From Methylobacterium persicinum (GTDB lineage: Bacteria; Pseudomonadota; Alphaproteobacteria; Rhizobiales; Beijerinckiaceae): a DNA stretch of 64,000 bases. Both the position numbers and the translations under genes were made by a program. The notes under the pieces are model-generated. The model was not told the origin of the DNA. It worked only from the letters and a program-made list of their open reading frames with translations, and did no database searches. The stretch is from the NCBI RefSeq assembly GCF_022179525.1, contig NZ_BPQX01000007.1, positions 1 through 64,000 on the forward strand, read 5' to 3'. This document shows positions 8,243-19,835 of this stretch, in pieces; position 1 is the stretch's first letter; each line of letters begins with the position of its first letter.

Positions 8243-9277
8243 ATGGGCCGGTCTGTGACCGATCATCCCACCGCCTCCCAGCCCGTGCCGCTTGCAAGTC
8301 TGGGTTGGTCCGACTTCTTCGAAGACCAGCGCGAGCCCCATGAGGCCGATTTCGCCCCAATGCGGATTGCCTCAATCCACCGCTCTCGCCTGACCGCCCT
8401 ATCGGAGGCCGGCTCGGTCGAGTTGACGCTGGGCGTTCGTGCTATCGCGGGCGACTTTACGGTAGGCGATTGGATACTCGTCGCCCCCCAGACCCAGACT
8501 TTGCATCGCCGTCTCGGCCGCAGGACGGTTATGGAGCGGCGCACGGAAGGCAGTCAAACTCTTCAGGCCGCTGCGGCCAATATCGATACCCTCTTCATCG
8601 TTACCTCCTGCAACGCCGACTTCAATCCCGCGCGCCTGGAGCGCTATCTGGCCCTGGCCAATCAAGGCGGCACGACCCCGGTGCTCTTGCTCACCAAGGC
8701 CGACACAACCGACGATCTGGAAAATTACCAGAGCCAAGCGTCCCAATTGCAACGCGGGCTCGAAGTCGTGACCGTCAATCCACGTCTCTCCGACGCTGCA
8801 AACAGGCTTGCTCCGTGGTGCGGAACAGGGCGAACCGTGGCGCTCGTCGGCTCCTCCGGTGTCGGCAAATCCACTCTGGTGAACACCCTGGCGGGCCCGG
8901 GTCAGGCACTTGCTCAGCAGACCGGAGGCATTCGCGAGCACGATGCGAAGGGACGCCACACAACCACTTTCCGTTCGCTGCATCGCATTGCCGCCGGCGG
9001 CTGGGTCATCGATACGCCGGGAATGCGAACGCTGCACCTGGGTGGCGCCGCGGAGGGAATCGAAACTCTGTTCGCCGAGATCGTCGAACTCGCGCCCTCG
9101 TGCCGATACCGTGACTGTACCCATGCCTATGAGCCCGGTTGCGCCGTCAGCGTCGCTGTCGCTGAAGGCAAGATCGAACCTGAGCGATTGATCCGGTGGC
9201 GGAAACTTTCCGAAGAGAACCGCAACAACACGCCGACATCCGTTGGGCCGAGGGGCCGCCCGCGTGTCCACCGGTAG
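8243..9277 (+). CDS. rsgA: Small ribosomal subunit biogenesis GTPase RsgA
   Basis: Circularly permuted GTPase that checks late 30S assembly. An OB-fold region (about 40-110) precedes the G domain, with the motifs in permuted order: TKAD (G4), GSSGVGKST (G1), a T-rich switch (RHTTTF), DTPGMR (G3). The C-terminal zinc site is CRYRDCTHAYEPGC. Its 344 residues are normal for the family. The start ATG 8243 has only a weak ribosome binding site; the first 40 residues are an extension seen in many alphaproteobacterial copies. It stands alone on the plus strand. Confidence 0.95.
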   Translation: MGRSVTDHPTASQPVPLASLGWSDFFEDQREPHEADFAPMRIASIHRSRLTALSEAGSVELTLGVRAIAGDFTVGDWILVAPQTQTLHRRLGRRTVMERRTEGSQTLQAAAANIDTLFIVTSCNADFNPARLERYLALANQGGTTPVLLLTKADTTDDLENYQSQASQLQRGLEVVTVNPRLSDAANRLAPWCGTGRTVALVGSSGVGKSTLVNTLAGPGQALAQQTGGIREHDAKGRHTTTFRSLHRIAAGGWVIDTPGMRTLHLGGAAEGIETLFAEIVELAPSCRYRDCTHAYEPGCAVSVAVAEGKIEPERLIRWRKLSEENRNNTPTSVGPRGRPRVHR

Positions 9278-9374
9278 GCTCCGCGACTCATTTCTGCGGC
9301 ATTGAAGCCGTATGCAAGTGATCGCCCCCCATGGGAGTGGTCCTCGCTTTGGTGCGGCTCTTGTCGCGCCCTAC

Positions 9375-9653
9375 ATGTCCACGATGAGAGATTTTCGAAC
9401 GATCGGGACCTTATGTGAGTCGGGGATCATCTCCGAAGACGAGGTGGACGCGGCAGTCGAAGCGTTGTTGTCTGGCGTGGGGGAAAGCGAGTTTCACTTC
9501 AAAGCAGGCTATCGATTGAACCTCGTCAAAGCGGTTCGCAGCCACCCCGGCGCTCAGGAATTCGTTAGTCGCCCAAAAGTTGGGGTCGGACTGAAGCGTC
9601 CCTTTGTGCGCGCTGCCATTCTTCAGGCGCGACCCGTCCGGGGTGAGGGCTAG
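9375..9653 (+). CDS. Hypothetical small protein
   Basis: About 92 residues beginning MSTMRDFRTIG. The composition is protein-like (acidic helix ISEDEVDAAVEALLSG, then a basic stretch), but I recognise no family. The frame extends upstream to 9312, where no better start is seen. An overlapping minus-strand frame at 9411-9734 is equally long but less protein-like. It is followed by about 150 bp without a gene. Confidence 0.35.
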   Translation: MSTMRDFRTIGTLCESGIISEDEVDAAVEALLSGVGESEFHFKAGYRLNLVKAVRSHPGAQEFVSRPKVGVGLKRPFVRAAILQARPVRGEG

Positions 9654-9801
9654 CGCCTTTCCCGGGAAGCTTGGATCGTGCCGTCGATCTCGTCCTTGCG
9701 ACCGGAGCGCAGCAATCCAGGTTAGCACGAACAACCCAAGCAGATCGCCGCCTGCGACGCCATCTCAGAGGCTAGTGCGGCAGCGCTCATCGTGGTGAGT
9801 T

Positions 9802-10617
9802 TCAGGATTTGTTTTCTGCTTCCTCTGTCGTCACACGAAAGTCCATGAGGGTGTTCGCCCCAAAGGTAAGCGTCAGCGGTACGTCGGCAGCATCGCGACC
9901 GTAGGCGATCAGGATCCGGCCGATCCGTGAACTGTTGTTGCGTGGGTCGAAGGTGTGCCAGCGGCCGTCGAGATACACTTCCATCCAGGCGGCGAAATCA
10001 CCCGGCGCGTGCGGTAAAGGCAGACCGATATCGCTGACGTAACCGTTGCAATAGCGTGTTGGGATGTTAAGGCAGCGGCAGAACGTGATTGCCAAGTGCG
10101 CGTAATCGCGACAAACGCCCCGCTGCTCCTCGAAGACGTCGAAGGCCGTCCGAGTCGGGCGGGCATGCTCGTAACCAAATGTGATTCGATCATGCACATA
10201 ATCGCAGATCGCCTGCACACGGCCCCAACCGGGCGGTATATTCCCGAAGAGATTCCAGGCGATGGGCAAGAGGCGATCGGTCTCGCAATACCGGCTGCCG
10301 AGAAGAAAGAGCACGCTCTCTGAAGGCAGTCTTTCGACCGCGATCTCCTGGGCGTCGGCCTCCCGCGCATCGCCGCTGCCGTGATCCCGCACGATCGTAT
10401 CGGTCTTGAGGGTGAAACGCCCTGCTGGAGCAACCATGCGGTTGCACCAATTCCCAAAGCTGTCGCGATAGCCATCCAGCGGAACAGCCGGGCTCGTGAT
10501 CAGGTGGTCGGGCCGTTCGAGATCAGAGAAGCGCGATGCGTGGACGTTGAGCATCGCGATGACAGGAGTGGGCTGCGGAAATTCGTAAGTCATCTCGCAG
10601 CCGACGTGTATGCGCAT
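9802..10617 (-). CDS. Transglutaminase-like cysteine protease family protein
   Basis: A 271-residue cytoplasmic-looking protein of the bacterial transglutaminase-like superfamily. An N-terminal beta-rich domain (about 1-90) is followed by the core with the catalytic cysteine in RGVCRDYAHLAI (Cys169) and DP at 224-225 (RWHTFDPRN). At the position of the usual catalytic histidine (HAW) the sequence is DFAAW, so the canonical triad looks incomplete; some members of this subgroup have small residues here. No signal peptide is visible. Substrate is unknown. It is convergent with the preceding plus-strand genes. Confidence 0.8.
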   Translation of the reverse strand: MRIHVGCEMTYEFPQPTPVIAMLNVHASRFSDLERPDHLITSPAVPLDGYRDSFGNWCNRMVAPAGRFTLKTDTIVRDHGSGDAREADAQEIAVERLPSESVLFLLGSRYCETDRLLPIAWNLFGNIPPGWGRVQAICDYVHDRITFGYEHARPTRTAFDVFEEQRGVCRDYAHLAITFCRCLNIPTRYCNGYVSDIGLPLPHAPGDFAAWMEVYLDGRWHTFDPRNNSSRIGRILIAYGRDAADVPLTLTFGANTLMDFRVTTEEAENKS

Positions 10618-10818
10618 GGGATCTCTCGAGGAGCGGTATGGGGTTCCGCGCTAGTCCAAGCCGAAAGCGCAAGCTCGGGATCGCCTAACGCCGCAATCCG
10701 GCGGCCTCAATCACATGGCCTGTCCGGTCACACTGATCCGAGCTTAGTATCGCTCGAAGCGCTCTCCGGCAAACCGCCATACGGCGCGCCGGAAAGCTTC
10801 CTAAGTTCATTCGGAAGA

Positions 10819-12534
<1,716 letters not shown>

Positions 12535-12561
12535 TCAAGACCGTGCGTGGCCTGATCGGAG

Positions 12562-12849
12562 CTAGGCGACGACGCCCAGGATGTCGGATTCCTTCATGAT
12601 TAGGAGGTCCTGACCATCGATCTTGACCTCGGTGCCGGACCACTTACCGAACAGGACGCGGTCGCCGGCTTTCACATCGAGTGTGTTGATCTTACCCGCC
12701 TCGTCGCGTGCGCCGGGACCGACAGCCACAACCTCGCCCTCCTGCGGCTTCTCCTTGACCGTATCGGGAATGATGATGCCGCCCTTGGTCTTTTCCTCGC
12801 CCTCGATGCGACGGAGCACTACCCGGTCGTGTAGCGGACGGAATTTCAT
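12562..12849 (-). CDS. groS: 10 kDa co-chaperonin GroES
   Basis: 95 residues starting [21 protein letters not shown], with the mobile loop ([17 protein letters not shown]) that contacts GroEL and the conserved end [13 protein letters not shown]. The frame remains open upstream to 12960, but ATG 12849 is the family start. First gene of the groESL operon, 105 bp downstream of CIRCE. Confidence 0.97.
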   Translation of the reverse strand: MKFRPLHDRVVLRRIEGEEKTKGGIIIPDTVKEKPQEGEVVAVGPGARDEAGKINTLDVKAGDRVLFGKWSGTEVKIDGQDLLIMKESDILGVVA

Positions 12850-12953
12850 CGTTAGATCCTGATCGATCCCTAGCGAGATCCAACCACGACGGTTGGCGCT
12901 ATCGCGGGATGGGTAGCGGCGACGCAGCGCATCGCAGCCCGACTGACCCGTCC

Positions 12954-12980
12954 TTAGCACTCGCTACACTTAACTGCTAA
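12954..12980 (-). promoter_or_regulatory. CIRCE element (HrcA operator) upstream of groESL
   Basis: Inverted repeat TTAGCACTC-N9-AACTGCTAA on the plus strand, against the consensus TTAGCACTC-N9-GAGTGCTAA: the left half is perfect, the right half matches 7 of 9, and the spacer is the canonical 9 bp. It lies 105 bp before the groS start, where HrcA would repress heat-shock transcription. Confidence 0.88.
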
Positions 12981-13520
12981 TGTGCCCACGAAGAGAGACA
13001 GGGAGGATCGAGGTGGCGGCAATGCGCCCGACGGCACTCGACCTTCTGCGGATCGAGTAGCGGCCCCCTGCGCGGGATCCTCAGCGTACCGAACCGGGTC
13101 GGAGGCAGATCGGCCTTTTTGGAAAGTGCCGAGTGCGGATCTAGCGGTTGCCATGGATCGGCAGGAGGCCGTCCGCGCTTCTGGCCAGCCTATCCCGAAT
13201 CCGTCGTTCCGCCTTCGGCCAGAGGCTGCCGAACTTCGAACGTCTGCTTCCGGGCAGACTGCCAACTTCCGCTCATGGCCGGAAGCGGCCGGTCGGCTTT
13301 GAAGCTCGGATTGCAGACAAACGGACATTCAGCGCGGCGCATTTGGTGGGTTTAGAGTACCACCCTCAGGATCATCGATATCATACCACCGAAGGTGTGC
13401 ATCAAGTTGCGAATCGCGCATGACGCTGATGACGATGGCCCAAACCGAGCCCTAGTTGATCCCAGCTCCAATGTTGTGATCTGGGACCCAATGTTCGGGT
13501 CTAAAATCACCTGAAGTTGA
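12981..13520. other. Intergenic region without a recognisable gene
   Basis: About 540 bp between the groESL control region and the terminator of the btuF-like gene. Short frames on both strands are Pro/Arg/Ser-rich without binding sites. The segment near 13270-13310 contains GGCCGGAAGCGGCCGGTCGGCTTTG, which resembles the dispersed AAGCGG/GCTTTG-rich sequences near 50190 and 56430. Confidence 0.4.
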
Positions 13521-13552
13521 GCGAGGCCGCATTCCGACGAGTGCGGCCTCGC
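13521..13552 (-). terminator. Hairpin terminator downstream of the BtuF-like gene
   Basis: Perfect 11-bp stem GCGAGGCCGCA / TGCGGCCTCGC with a 10-nt loop, 33 bp beyond the stop at 13586. The T-rich side (TTACGTTTTC) follows on the plus strand, so the hairpin could also terminate plus-strand transcription. Confidence 0.6.
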
Positions 13553-13585
13553 TTACGTTTTCTAGTTAGTTCTTCCACCCACGCT

Positions 13586-14371
13586 TCAGTGCGATAGGCC
13601 AAGCACGCGAACAATCGCATCCAAGCCATCGGTAAGGGCAGCAGGGCCGGGCTGCAGGATGAGTGGGGACTTGATCTCGACGATCCGTCCCTGCGCAACC
13701 GCCGGCATCGAGGACCAGCCGGGCCGCGACGCGATGCGGGACGGCACCACCTTCTTTCCGCACCAGGATGCCAGGATGACCTCTGGCCTGGCGGCCAACA
13801 CCGCCTCGGATGTCACGATGCGGTCCTCGGCCGCCGGCTGCCGGGCGAGTTCGGGGAAGACGTCGTCACCACCCGCGATGCGCACGAGCTCGGATACCCA
13901 CCCGATGCCGGAGATCATCGGCTCGTCCCATTCCTCGAAGTACACCCGTGGCCGCGGGCGTCCGTGCGATTGTCCGGCGACCGTCGCCAGTCGCTCCTCG
14001 TAGCCGCGGGCCAGCGCCTCCGCGCGGTCCCTCGCATCCACGAGGGCCCCCACCGTCCGGATCATGGCGAGGATGCCGGCCACGTCGCGCTGGTTGAAGA
14101 GGTGGACCGCGACGCCGGCCCGGGCGAGGTCGGCCACAATGCCGGCCTGCATGTCCGAGAAGGCCAGGACCAGGTCCGGCGCGAGTGCCATGATCTTGGG
14201 GATGTCGGCGCTGGTGAAGGCCGACACCCGGGGCTTCTCGCGACGTACCTGGGGCGGGCGGACCGCGTAGCCGGAGACGCCGACGATCCGGTCCTGCTCC
14301 CCCAGCAGGTATAGGGTCTCGACCGTCTCCTCGGTCAGGCAGACGATCCGTTCGGGCGGGAAGCGACGCAT
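13586..14371 (-). CDS. BtuF-like cobalamin/iron-chelate binding protein without signal peptide
   Basis: 261 residues of the class III periplasmic-binding fold: RIVCLTEETVETLYLLGEQDRIVGVSGY at the N-terminus, DIPKIMALAPDLVLAFSDMQ in the first lobe and AARPEVILASWCGKK in the second. In family members these capture vitamin B12 or ferric chelates for BtuCD-type importers. This protein starts directly with the first domain strand and has no signal sequence in frame, and no permease or ATPase lies nearby. It may be a cytoplasmic member or depend on another start. The product is best described as an ABC substrate-binding-type protein; ligand unproven. Confidence 0.82.
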   Translation of the reverse strand: MRRFPPERIVCLTEETVETLYLLGEQDRIVGVSGYAVRPPQVRREKPRVSAFTSADIPKIMALAPDLVLAFSDMQAGIVADLARAGVAVHLFNQRDVAGILAMIRTVGALVDARDRAEALARGYEERLATVAGQSHGRPRPRVYFEEWDEPMISGIGWVSELVRIAGGDDVFPELARQPAAEDRIVTSEAVLAARPEVILASWCGKKVVPSRIASRPGWSSMPAVAQGRIVEIKSPLILQPGPAALTDGLDAIVRVLGLSH

Positions 14372-14428
14372 GCCTATCCATAGCGCAGGCGACCGCGTGC
14401 CGTCCGCCTCAACTCATGTCGGGGTCGC

Positions 14429-16465
14429 TCAAGCGTCGAGGACCGACCGTATCCGGGCGCCGAGCTCGGCGATGCCGTAGGGTTTCGTCAGGAGGTTGGT
14501 TCCGGGTTCGAGGGTCCCGTTGTGCATGACCGCGTTGCGGGCGTAGCCGGTCGTATAGAGGACCCTCAGTTTCGGGAGCACGCCGCGGGCCCGCTCGGCG
14601 AGCTCCGGACCGGTCATGCCGGGCATGACGATGTCGGTGAACATCAGGTCGAAGGTGCGCCCGGCCTCGATCATGCGCATGGCGTCGTCCCCGCCCGGGG
14701 CGTGCGAGACGTCGTAGCCGAGTTCGCGCAGAGACTCGACCGAGCAGGCCCGCATCCGCTCGTCGTCCTCGACCACGAGCACCGTCTCGGTCCCGCGCGC
14801 CTCGCCCACGTCACTACGGACGGTCGTCGCCGGGGCCTCCTCCGGACCGCGGTAACGGGGAAGGTAGACCTTCAGCGTCGTGCCGTGGCCGGGTTCCGAG
14901 TAGATCTTCACGTGCCCGTTCGACTGGCGGATGAAGCCGAACACCTGGCTCAGGCCGAGCCCCGTCCCCTTGCCGGGGGGCTTGGTGGTGAAGAACGGGT
15001 CGAACGCCCTGGCGACGACGTCGGCCGGCATGCCCGATCCGGTGTCGGAGACCGAGATCAGGACGTACTGGCCCGGGGAGGCCTCATGGTCGCGACCGTA
15101 GTCGTCGTCGATGCTGGCGTTGTTCGTCTCGATGGTGAGGCGGCCGCCGTCCGGCATCGCGTCGCGGGCGTTGACGCAGAGGTTGAGGATCACGTTCTCA
15201 AGCTGGCTCGGGTCGGCGTGCGCCTTCCACAGGCCGGCCGCGAGCACGGTCTCGATCCGGACGTCCTCGCCCAGCGTGCGGACCAGCAGGTCGTGCATGT
15301 CGGCGACCATGCGGTTGGCGTCGACCGGGACGGGTGCGAGCGGCTGCAGCCGCGAGAAGGCGAGCAGGCGATGGGTGAGCGCCGCGGCCCGGCCCGCCCC
15401 GTCGAGGGCGGCGTCGACGTAGCGTCCGACGTCGGTCTCGCCCTTGTCGAGGCGACGTTGCAGCAGGTTCAGGCTGCCGACGATGACGGCGAGCATGTTG
15501 TTGAAATCGTGGGCCAAGCCCCCGGTCAACTGGCCGACGGCCTCCATCTTCTGCGATTGCCGCAGTTGAGCCTCCGCATCGCGCCGCTCGGTCACGTCGA
15601 CGGCCTCGGGCACCATGCCGACGACCGTGCCGTCGGTGCTAAGGACGGGCCGCATCGCGAAATCGAAGATTCGCCGCCGCCCGAGCATCGTGGCCTCGAC
15701 CTCGTCGCGCACGGTCCGGCCCGCGGCGACCTGGTCGACCCACCCACGCACCCGGTCCGGCAAGCCCGGCGTCTCGGTGAACCAAGGCGTGTCCCAGAAG
15801 GGGCGTCCGACGACCTCGTCGAGGGTGCGCTGGACCGCCCGCAGGGACACCGCGTTGGCGTCGATGAGCCGGCCGTCCCGGGCCAGGAGCCCCTGGAACT
15901 GGTAGATCGTCTCGAAGACCGTGCGCAGCCGGCCCTCCTGCGCGCGGAGGGTCTCGGTCCGGGTTGCGAGGTCCCTCACGGCCCGCCGCAGCTCAATCTG
16001 CGCCATGACCTGGCGCGCCAGCACGGAGATGGCTGTCGCCTGGTGCGGCTCCAGTCCCTGCGGGCGAGGCTCGCGGTCGAGGACGCAAAGGGTGCCGACG
16101 GCCTGCCCGCCCGCCGTCACCAGCGGCGCCCCGGCGTAGAAGCGGAGGCCGTCGGCCTCCTCGACGGACGGGTTCGCCCTGGTGCGCTCGTCGCACCGGA
16201 GGTCGGGTATCACCGTCAGGCCCGGCTCCGCGGCGGCATGGACGCACAACGACCTCGCCAGGCCGGTCTCCGAGGCCTCGAAGCCGACGCGGGCCTTGAA
16301 CCACTGACGGTCCTCGTCGAGCAGCGTGATCAACGCCATCGGCGTCCCGCAGACCTCCGAGGCCAGCAGGGCGATGTCGTCGAAGGCCGGTTCCGGCGGG
16401 GTATCGAGGATACCCAACTCGGCCAAGGCCCTCGCCCGCAAGGCGAGATCCAATTCCTTAGGCAT
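14429..16465 (-). CDS. Hybrid sensor histidine kinase (GAF-PAS-HisKA-HATPase-REC)
   Basis: 678 residues, no membrane segment, so a cytoplasmic sensor. A GAF domain (about 10-155) with LLDEDRQWFKARVG and SLCVHA, then a PAS domain (about 175-300), a HisKA helix with the phospho-His in GGLAHDFNNML (about 325), and an HATPase with NLCVNARDAMPDGG, DTGSGMP and [13 protein letters not shown]. The C-terminal receiver has VVEDDER, phospho-Asp in FTDIVMPGM and LTKPYG. ATG 16465 is chosen; a TTG at 16501 would add 12 residues, and neither has a clear binding site. It is divergent from another hybrid kinase of the same HisKA subfamily. Confidence 0.9.
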   Translation of the reverse strand: MPKELDLALRARALAELGILDTPPEPAFDDIALLASEVCGTPMALITLLDEDRQWFKARVGFEASETGLARSLCVHAAAEPGLTVIPDLRCDERTRANPSVEEADGLRFYAGAPLVTAGGQAVGTLCVLDREPRPQGLEPHQATAISVLARQVMAQIELRRAVRDLATRTETLRAQEGRLRTVFETIYQFQGLLARDGRLIDANAVSLRAVQRTLDEVVGRPFWDTPWFTETPGLPDRVRGWVDQVAAGRTVRDEVEATMLGRRRIFDFAMRPVLSTDGTVVGMVPEAVDVTERRDAEAQLRQSQKMEAVGQLTGGLAHDFNNMLAVIVGSLNLLQRRLDKGETDVGRYVDAALDGAGRAAALTHRLLAFSRLQPLAPVPVDANRMVADMHDLLVRTLGEDVRIETVLAAGLWKAHADPSQLENVILNLCVNARDAMPDGGRLTIETNNASIDDDYGRDHEASPGQYVLISVSDTGSGMPADVVARAFDPFFTTKPPGKGTGLGLSQVFGFIRQSNGHVKIYSEPGHGTTLKVYLPRYRGPEEAPATTVRSDVGEARGTETVLVVEDDERMRACSVESLRELGYDVSHAPGGDDAMRMIEAGRTFDLMFTDIVMPGMTGPELAERARGVLPKLRVLYTTGYARNAVMHNGTLEPGTNLLTKPYGIAELGARIRSVLDA

Positions 16466-16842
16466 TGCGCCACGTTGCGACGCGGGCCGTGATACGGTCA
16501 AGTCTATCGTGTGCCTCAGGATTAACCGCCCGCGGCGAGCATCTAGCTGGTTCGGGTGTATCTGTGACCTTTCGGCCCAGGCGTGCCCGGGCCGATGTTA
16601 GAGGCACTGTTCTGGGACCGCCTCGGGATGGCGAACTGGAACGTGCGGCCGCGTCTGCGCCGGCGGGTAGGGTTGCCCCGGGCCTGCGGCCGGCTTCCGA
16701 CCGCACCGGTCGATGCATCGTCGGCTCGAAAGGCCAGGGACAACCGGCGCGACCGAAGACGGCGAGACGAACACGCGACGGGATCTGCGATAAGGAAGCG
16801 GCGCCAGGAGCGGGTTGGCAGGCCGGGAGGAGACTCGGGACG

Positions 16843-19683
16843 GTGGAAGAAGGAGCGCAGGGCGGCGACGGCGGCCTCGGGACGGCAGCGGCCTTCCGTT
16901 CGGGCGGCGGTCGCATGGGGGCGATGCTGCGCGGGCACGACTGGTCCGGTTCGTCGCTCGGTGATCCGGGGACATGGCCCGCGTGCCTGCGCTCGACCGT
17001 GAGCCTGATGGTGGGCTCCCGCTTCCCGATGTTCGTCGCCTTCGGCCCCGAGCTCCGGCTCGTCTACAACGATGCCTACGCCGAGATCCTCGGCCAGAGG
17101 CATCCGGCCGCGCTCGGCGGCCGATTCCGCGACGTCTTCTCGGACGTCTGGTCCCACGTCGAGCCGCTCGTCGACCGCGCGCTCGCCGGCGAGGCGACAT
17201 GGTCGGAGAACGTGCCCTTCCTGATCGTCAGGCATGGTTACGAGGAGACGGCTTCCTTCACCTTCTCCTACTCGCCCCTCCGGGACGGGGACGACCGGGT
17301 CGTCGGCATGTTCTGCGCCTGCTCCGAGACGACGGCGCAGGTCTCCGCGCAGGCGGACCTGAGCGAGTCCGACGTCCGCCTGCGCCTCGCGACGGAGGCA
17401 TCCGGGATCGGGTTCTGGGACGTCGACGTCGTCAACGACACCGCGTTCTGGCCGGACAGCGTGAAGGCGATGTTCGGGATGTCGTCGGACGGCCCGGTCA
17501 CGGGGGCGGAATTCCTCGCGGGCGTGCATCCGGCCGACAGGGACGCGACGATGTCGGCCTTCGCCGCCGCGGTCGATCCCGGGCGGCGGGCCGCCTACGA
17601 CGCCGAGTACCGGACCGTGGGCCGGGACGACGGGGTCGTCCGGTGGGTCGCCGCCAAGGGACGCGGCCTGTTCGAGGACGGACGCTGCGTGCGCGTGCTC
17701 GGGACCGCCATCGAGATCACCGCCCGCAAGCGGTCCGAGGAAGCGCTCCGCGCGAGCGAGGAGCAGTTCCGCGTCCTCTCGCAGGTGTTGCCGAACCTCG
17801 TTTGGGCTACGGATGCGGCCGGGGCGGCATACTGGTTCAACGAGCGCGTCTACGCCTATGCGGGCATGCGTCCCGGCGACCTCGACGCGGAGGGATGGCT
17901 CGCCATCATCCATCCCGACGACCGGGCCCGTGTGGCCGAGCGCTGGGCCGCCATCGTCGCCGCCCGCTCGGACTACCAGTGCGAGTATCGCCTCCGCCGC
18001 GGGGACGGCACCTACCGTTGGTTCCTGGCGCGGGCGCAGCCGGTCCTGGACGCCGACGGGACCGTCGTGCGCTGGGTCGGCACCAGCACCGACATCGACG
18101 ACCAGAAACTGGCCATGGCCGAGCTCCTCGGCTTCAACGAGAGCCTGGAGCAGCGCGTCGCCGAGCGTACCGCCGAGCGCGATCGGGTCTGGCAAAACTC
18201 GCGCGACCTGCTGGTGGTGGTCGGCGCCGACGGCCTCTTCCGGGCGGTCAATCCGGCCTGGCAGGCCATCCTCGGGCAGAGCCCGTCCGAGGTGGTCGGG
18301 CGCAGCTTCCTGGAATTCGTCTGGCCGGAGGATGCCGCCCTCACCGAGGCGGCCCTGGCCCGGGCCTCGGCCGCCGACGACCTCGACAACTTCGAGAACC
18401 GCTACCGCCACGCCGACGGCACCCCGCGGTGGATCTCCTGGCGCACCTCCGTCGAGGGTGGCCTCGTCTACGCCTACGGACGCGACGTCACCGCGGAGAA
18501 GACCCAGGGGGTGGCGCTGCTGCACGCCGAGGAGGCGCTGCGCCAGTCCCAGAAGCTGGAGGCCGTCGGCCAGTTGACCGGGGGCGTGGCCCACGATTTC
18601 AACAACCTGCTGACCATCATCCGCTCCTCGGTGGACTTCCTGCGCCGGCCCGCCCTCGCGGAGGAGCGCAAGGTCCGCTACCTCAACGCCGTGTCCGACA
18701 CGGTCGACCGGGCCGCCAAGCTGACGGGACAGCTCCTCGCCTTCGCCCGGCGCCAGACGCTGAAGCCGGAGACGGTGGACGTCGGCACCCGCCTGCGCGG
18801 CGTCGCCGAGCTCCTCGACACCGTGACGGGCGCGCGCATCACGGTGCGGACGGAGTTGCCGGAGCATCCCTGCTGCGTGCGCGTCGACGTCAGCCAGTTC
18901 GAGACCGCCCTCGTGAACATGGCGGTGAACGCGCGGGACGCGATGGACGGCGAGGGCACGCTGACCCTGCGCCTCGATTGCGGCGTGCCGTTGCCGTCCA
19001 TCCGCGGTCATGCCGGCGCCGCCGGGCCGTTCGCGGCGGTCTCGCTCGCCGACACCGGCTCCGGCATCCCCCCGGACGTCCTCATGCGCATCTTCGAGCC
19101 GTTCTTCACCACCAAGGAGGTCGGCAAGGGGACCGGCCTCGGCCTGTCCCAGGTGTTCGGCTTCGCCAAGCAGTCGGGCGGCGACGTGGCCGTCGCGAGC
19201 CAGCCCGGCCGGGGCACGACCTTCACCCTGTACCTGCCCGAGGCCGAGATGGACTTCGTCGCCGGCGGCGGCGGCGACGAGGCGGCGCACCTGGAGCCCG
19301 GCGGCGCCGGCCAGCGCGTGCTGGTCGTGGAGGACAACGTCGAGGTCGGGCGGTTCGCCACCCAGATCCTCCAGGACCTCGGCTACGAGACGACCTGGGC
19401 GGCCAACGCGGAGGAGGCGCTCGACAGGATCGGTCCGGACGGCGGCGGCTTCGACGTGGTGTTCTCGGACGTGGTGATGCCGGGCATGGGCGGGATCGAG
19501 CTCGCCAAGCTGCTGCGGGCCCGCCTGCCGAACCTGCCCGTGGTGCTCGCCTCCGGCTACAGCCACGTCCTGGCCGAGAAGGGCGCCCACGGCTTCGAGC
19601 TCCTTCAGAAGCCGTACTCGGCCGATCAGGTCTCGGCCGTCCTCCGCCGGGTCGTCCGGAACCGGCGCTCGCGAAGGACCTGA
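16843..19683 (+). CDS. Multi-PAS hybrid sensor histidine kinase
   Basis: About 946 residues in the chosen frame. A PAS-like N-terminal module ([30 protein letters not shown], seen in many alphaproteobacterial kinases) is followed by three more PAS/PAC units ([46 protein letters not shown]), a HisKA helix with [12 protein letters not shown], an HATPase ([34 protein letters not shown]) and a receiver ([23 protein letters not shown]). No membrane helix is visible. The GTG at 16843 has GGGAGGAG 10 nt upstream; ATG 16915 is an alternative; the frame is open from 16465. Signal unknown. Confidence 0.88.
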   Translation: MEEGAQGGDGGLGTAAAFRSGGGRMGAMLRGHDWSGSSLGDPGTWPACLRSTVSLMVGSRFPMFVAFGPELRLVYNDAYAEILGQRHPAALGGRFRDVFSDVWSHVEPLVDRALAGEATWSENVPFLIVRHGYEETASFTFSYSPLRDGDDRVVGMFCACSETTAQVSAQADLSESDVRLRLATEASGIGFWDVDVVNDTAFWPDSVKAMFGMSSDGPVTGAEFLAGVHPADRDATMSAFAAAVDPGRRAAYDAEYRTVGRDDGVVRWVAAKGRGLFEDGRCVRVLGTAIEITARKRSEEALRASEEQFRVLSQVLPNLVWATDAAGAAYWFNERVYAYAGMRPGDLDAEGWLAIIHPDDRARVAERWAAIVAARSDYQCEYRLRRGDGTYRWFLARAQPVLDADGTVVRWVGTSTDIDDQKLAMAELLGFNESLEQRVAERTAERDRVWQNSRDLLVVVGADGLFRAVNPAWQAILGQSPSEVVGRSFLEFVWPEDAALTEAALARASAADDLDNFENRYRHADGTPRWISWRTSVEGGLVYAYGRDVTAEKTQGVALLHAEEALRQSQKLEAVGQLTGGVAHDFNNLLTIIRSSVDFLRRPALAEERKVRYLNAVSDTVDRAAKLTGQLLAFARRQTLKPETVDVGTRLRGVAELLDTVTGARITVRTELPEHPCCVRVDVSQFETALVNMAVNARDAMDGEGTLTLRLDCGVPLPSIRGHAGAAGPFAAVSLADTGSGIPPDVLMRIFEPFFTTKEVGKGTGLGLSQVFGFAKQSGGDVAVASQPGRGTTFTLYLPEAEMDFVAGGGGDEAAHLEPGGAGQRVLVVEDNVEVGRFATQILQDLGYETTWAANAEEALDRIGPDGGGFDVVFSDVVMPGMGGIELAKLLRARLPNLPVVLASGYSHVLAEKGAHGFELLQKPYSADQVSAVLRRVVRNRRSRRT

Positions 19684-19835
19684 GGTCGCCTGGCCGGTGG
19701 CGGACACCGGAGGTTGCGGCATCGCGACCGACCTGGAACCGGAGCGTAATAGAGGGACTTTTACCGCGGAAATCCGGATTGTAGCCACTCTTGCGCAAGC
19801 ACGTGGCGCCTGAAGAACCGAGGATAGATCCCGCG

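Noticed and set aside
14522-16492. Plus-strand frame of about 656 codons
   Set aside because: Antisense shadow of the GAF-PAS hybrid kinase.
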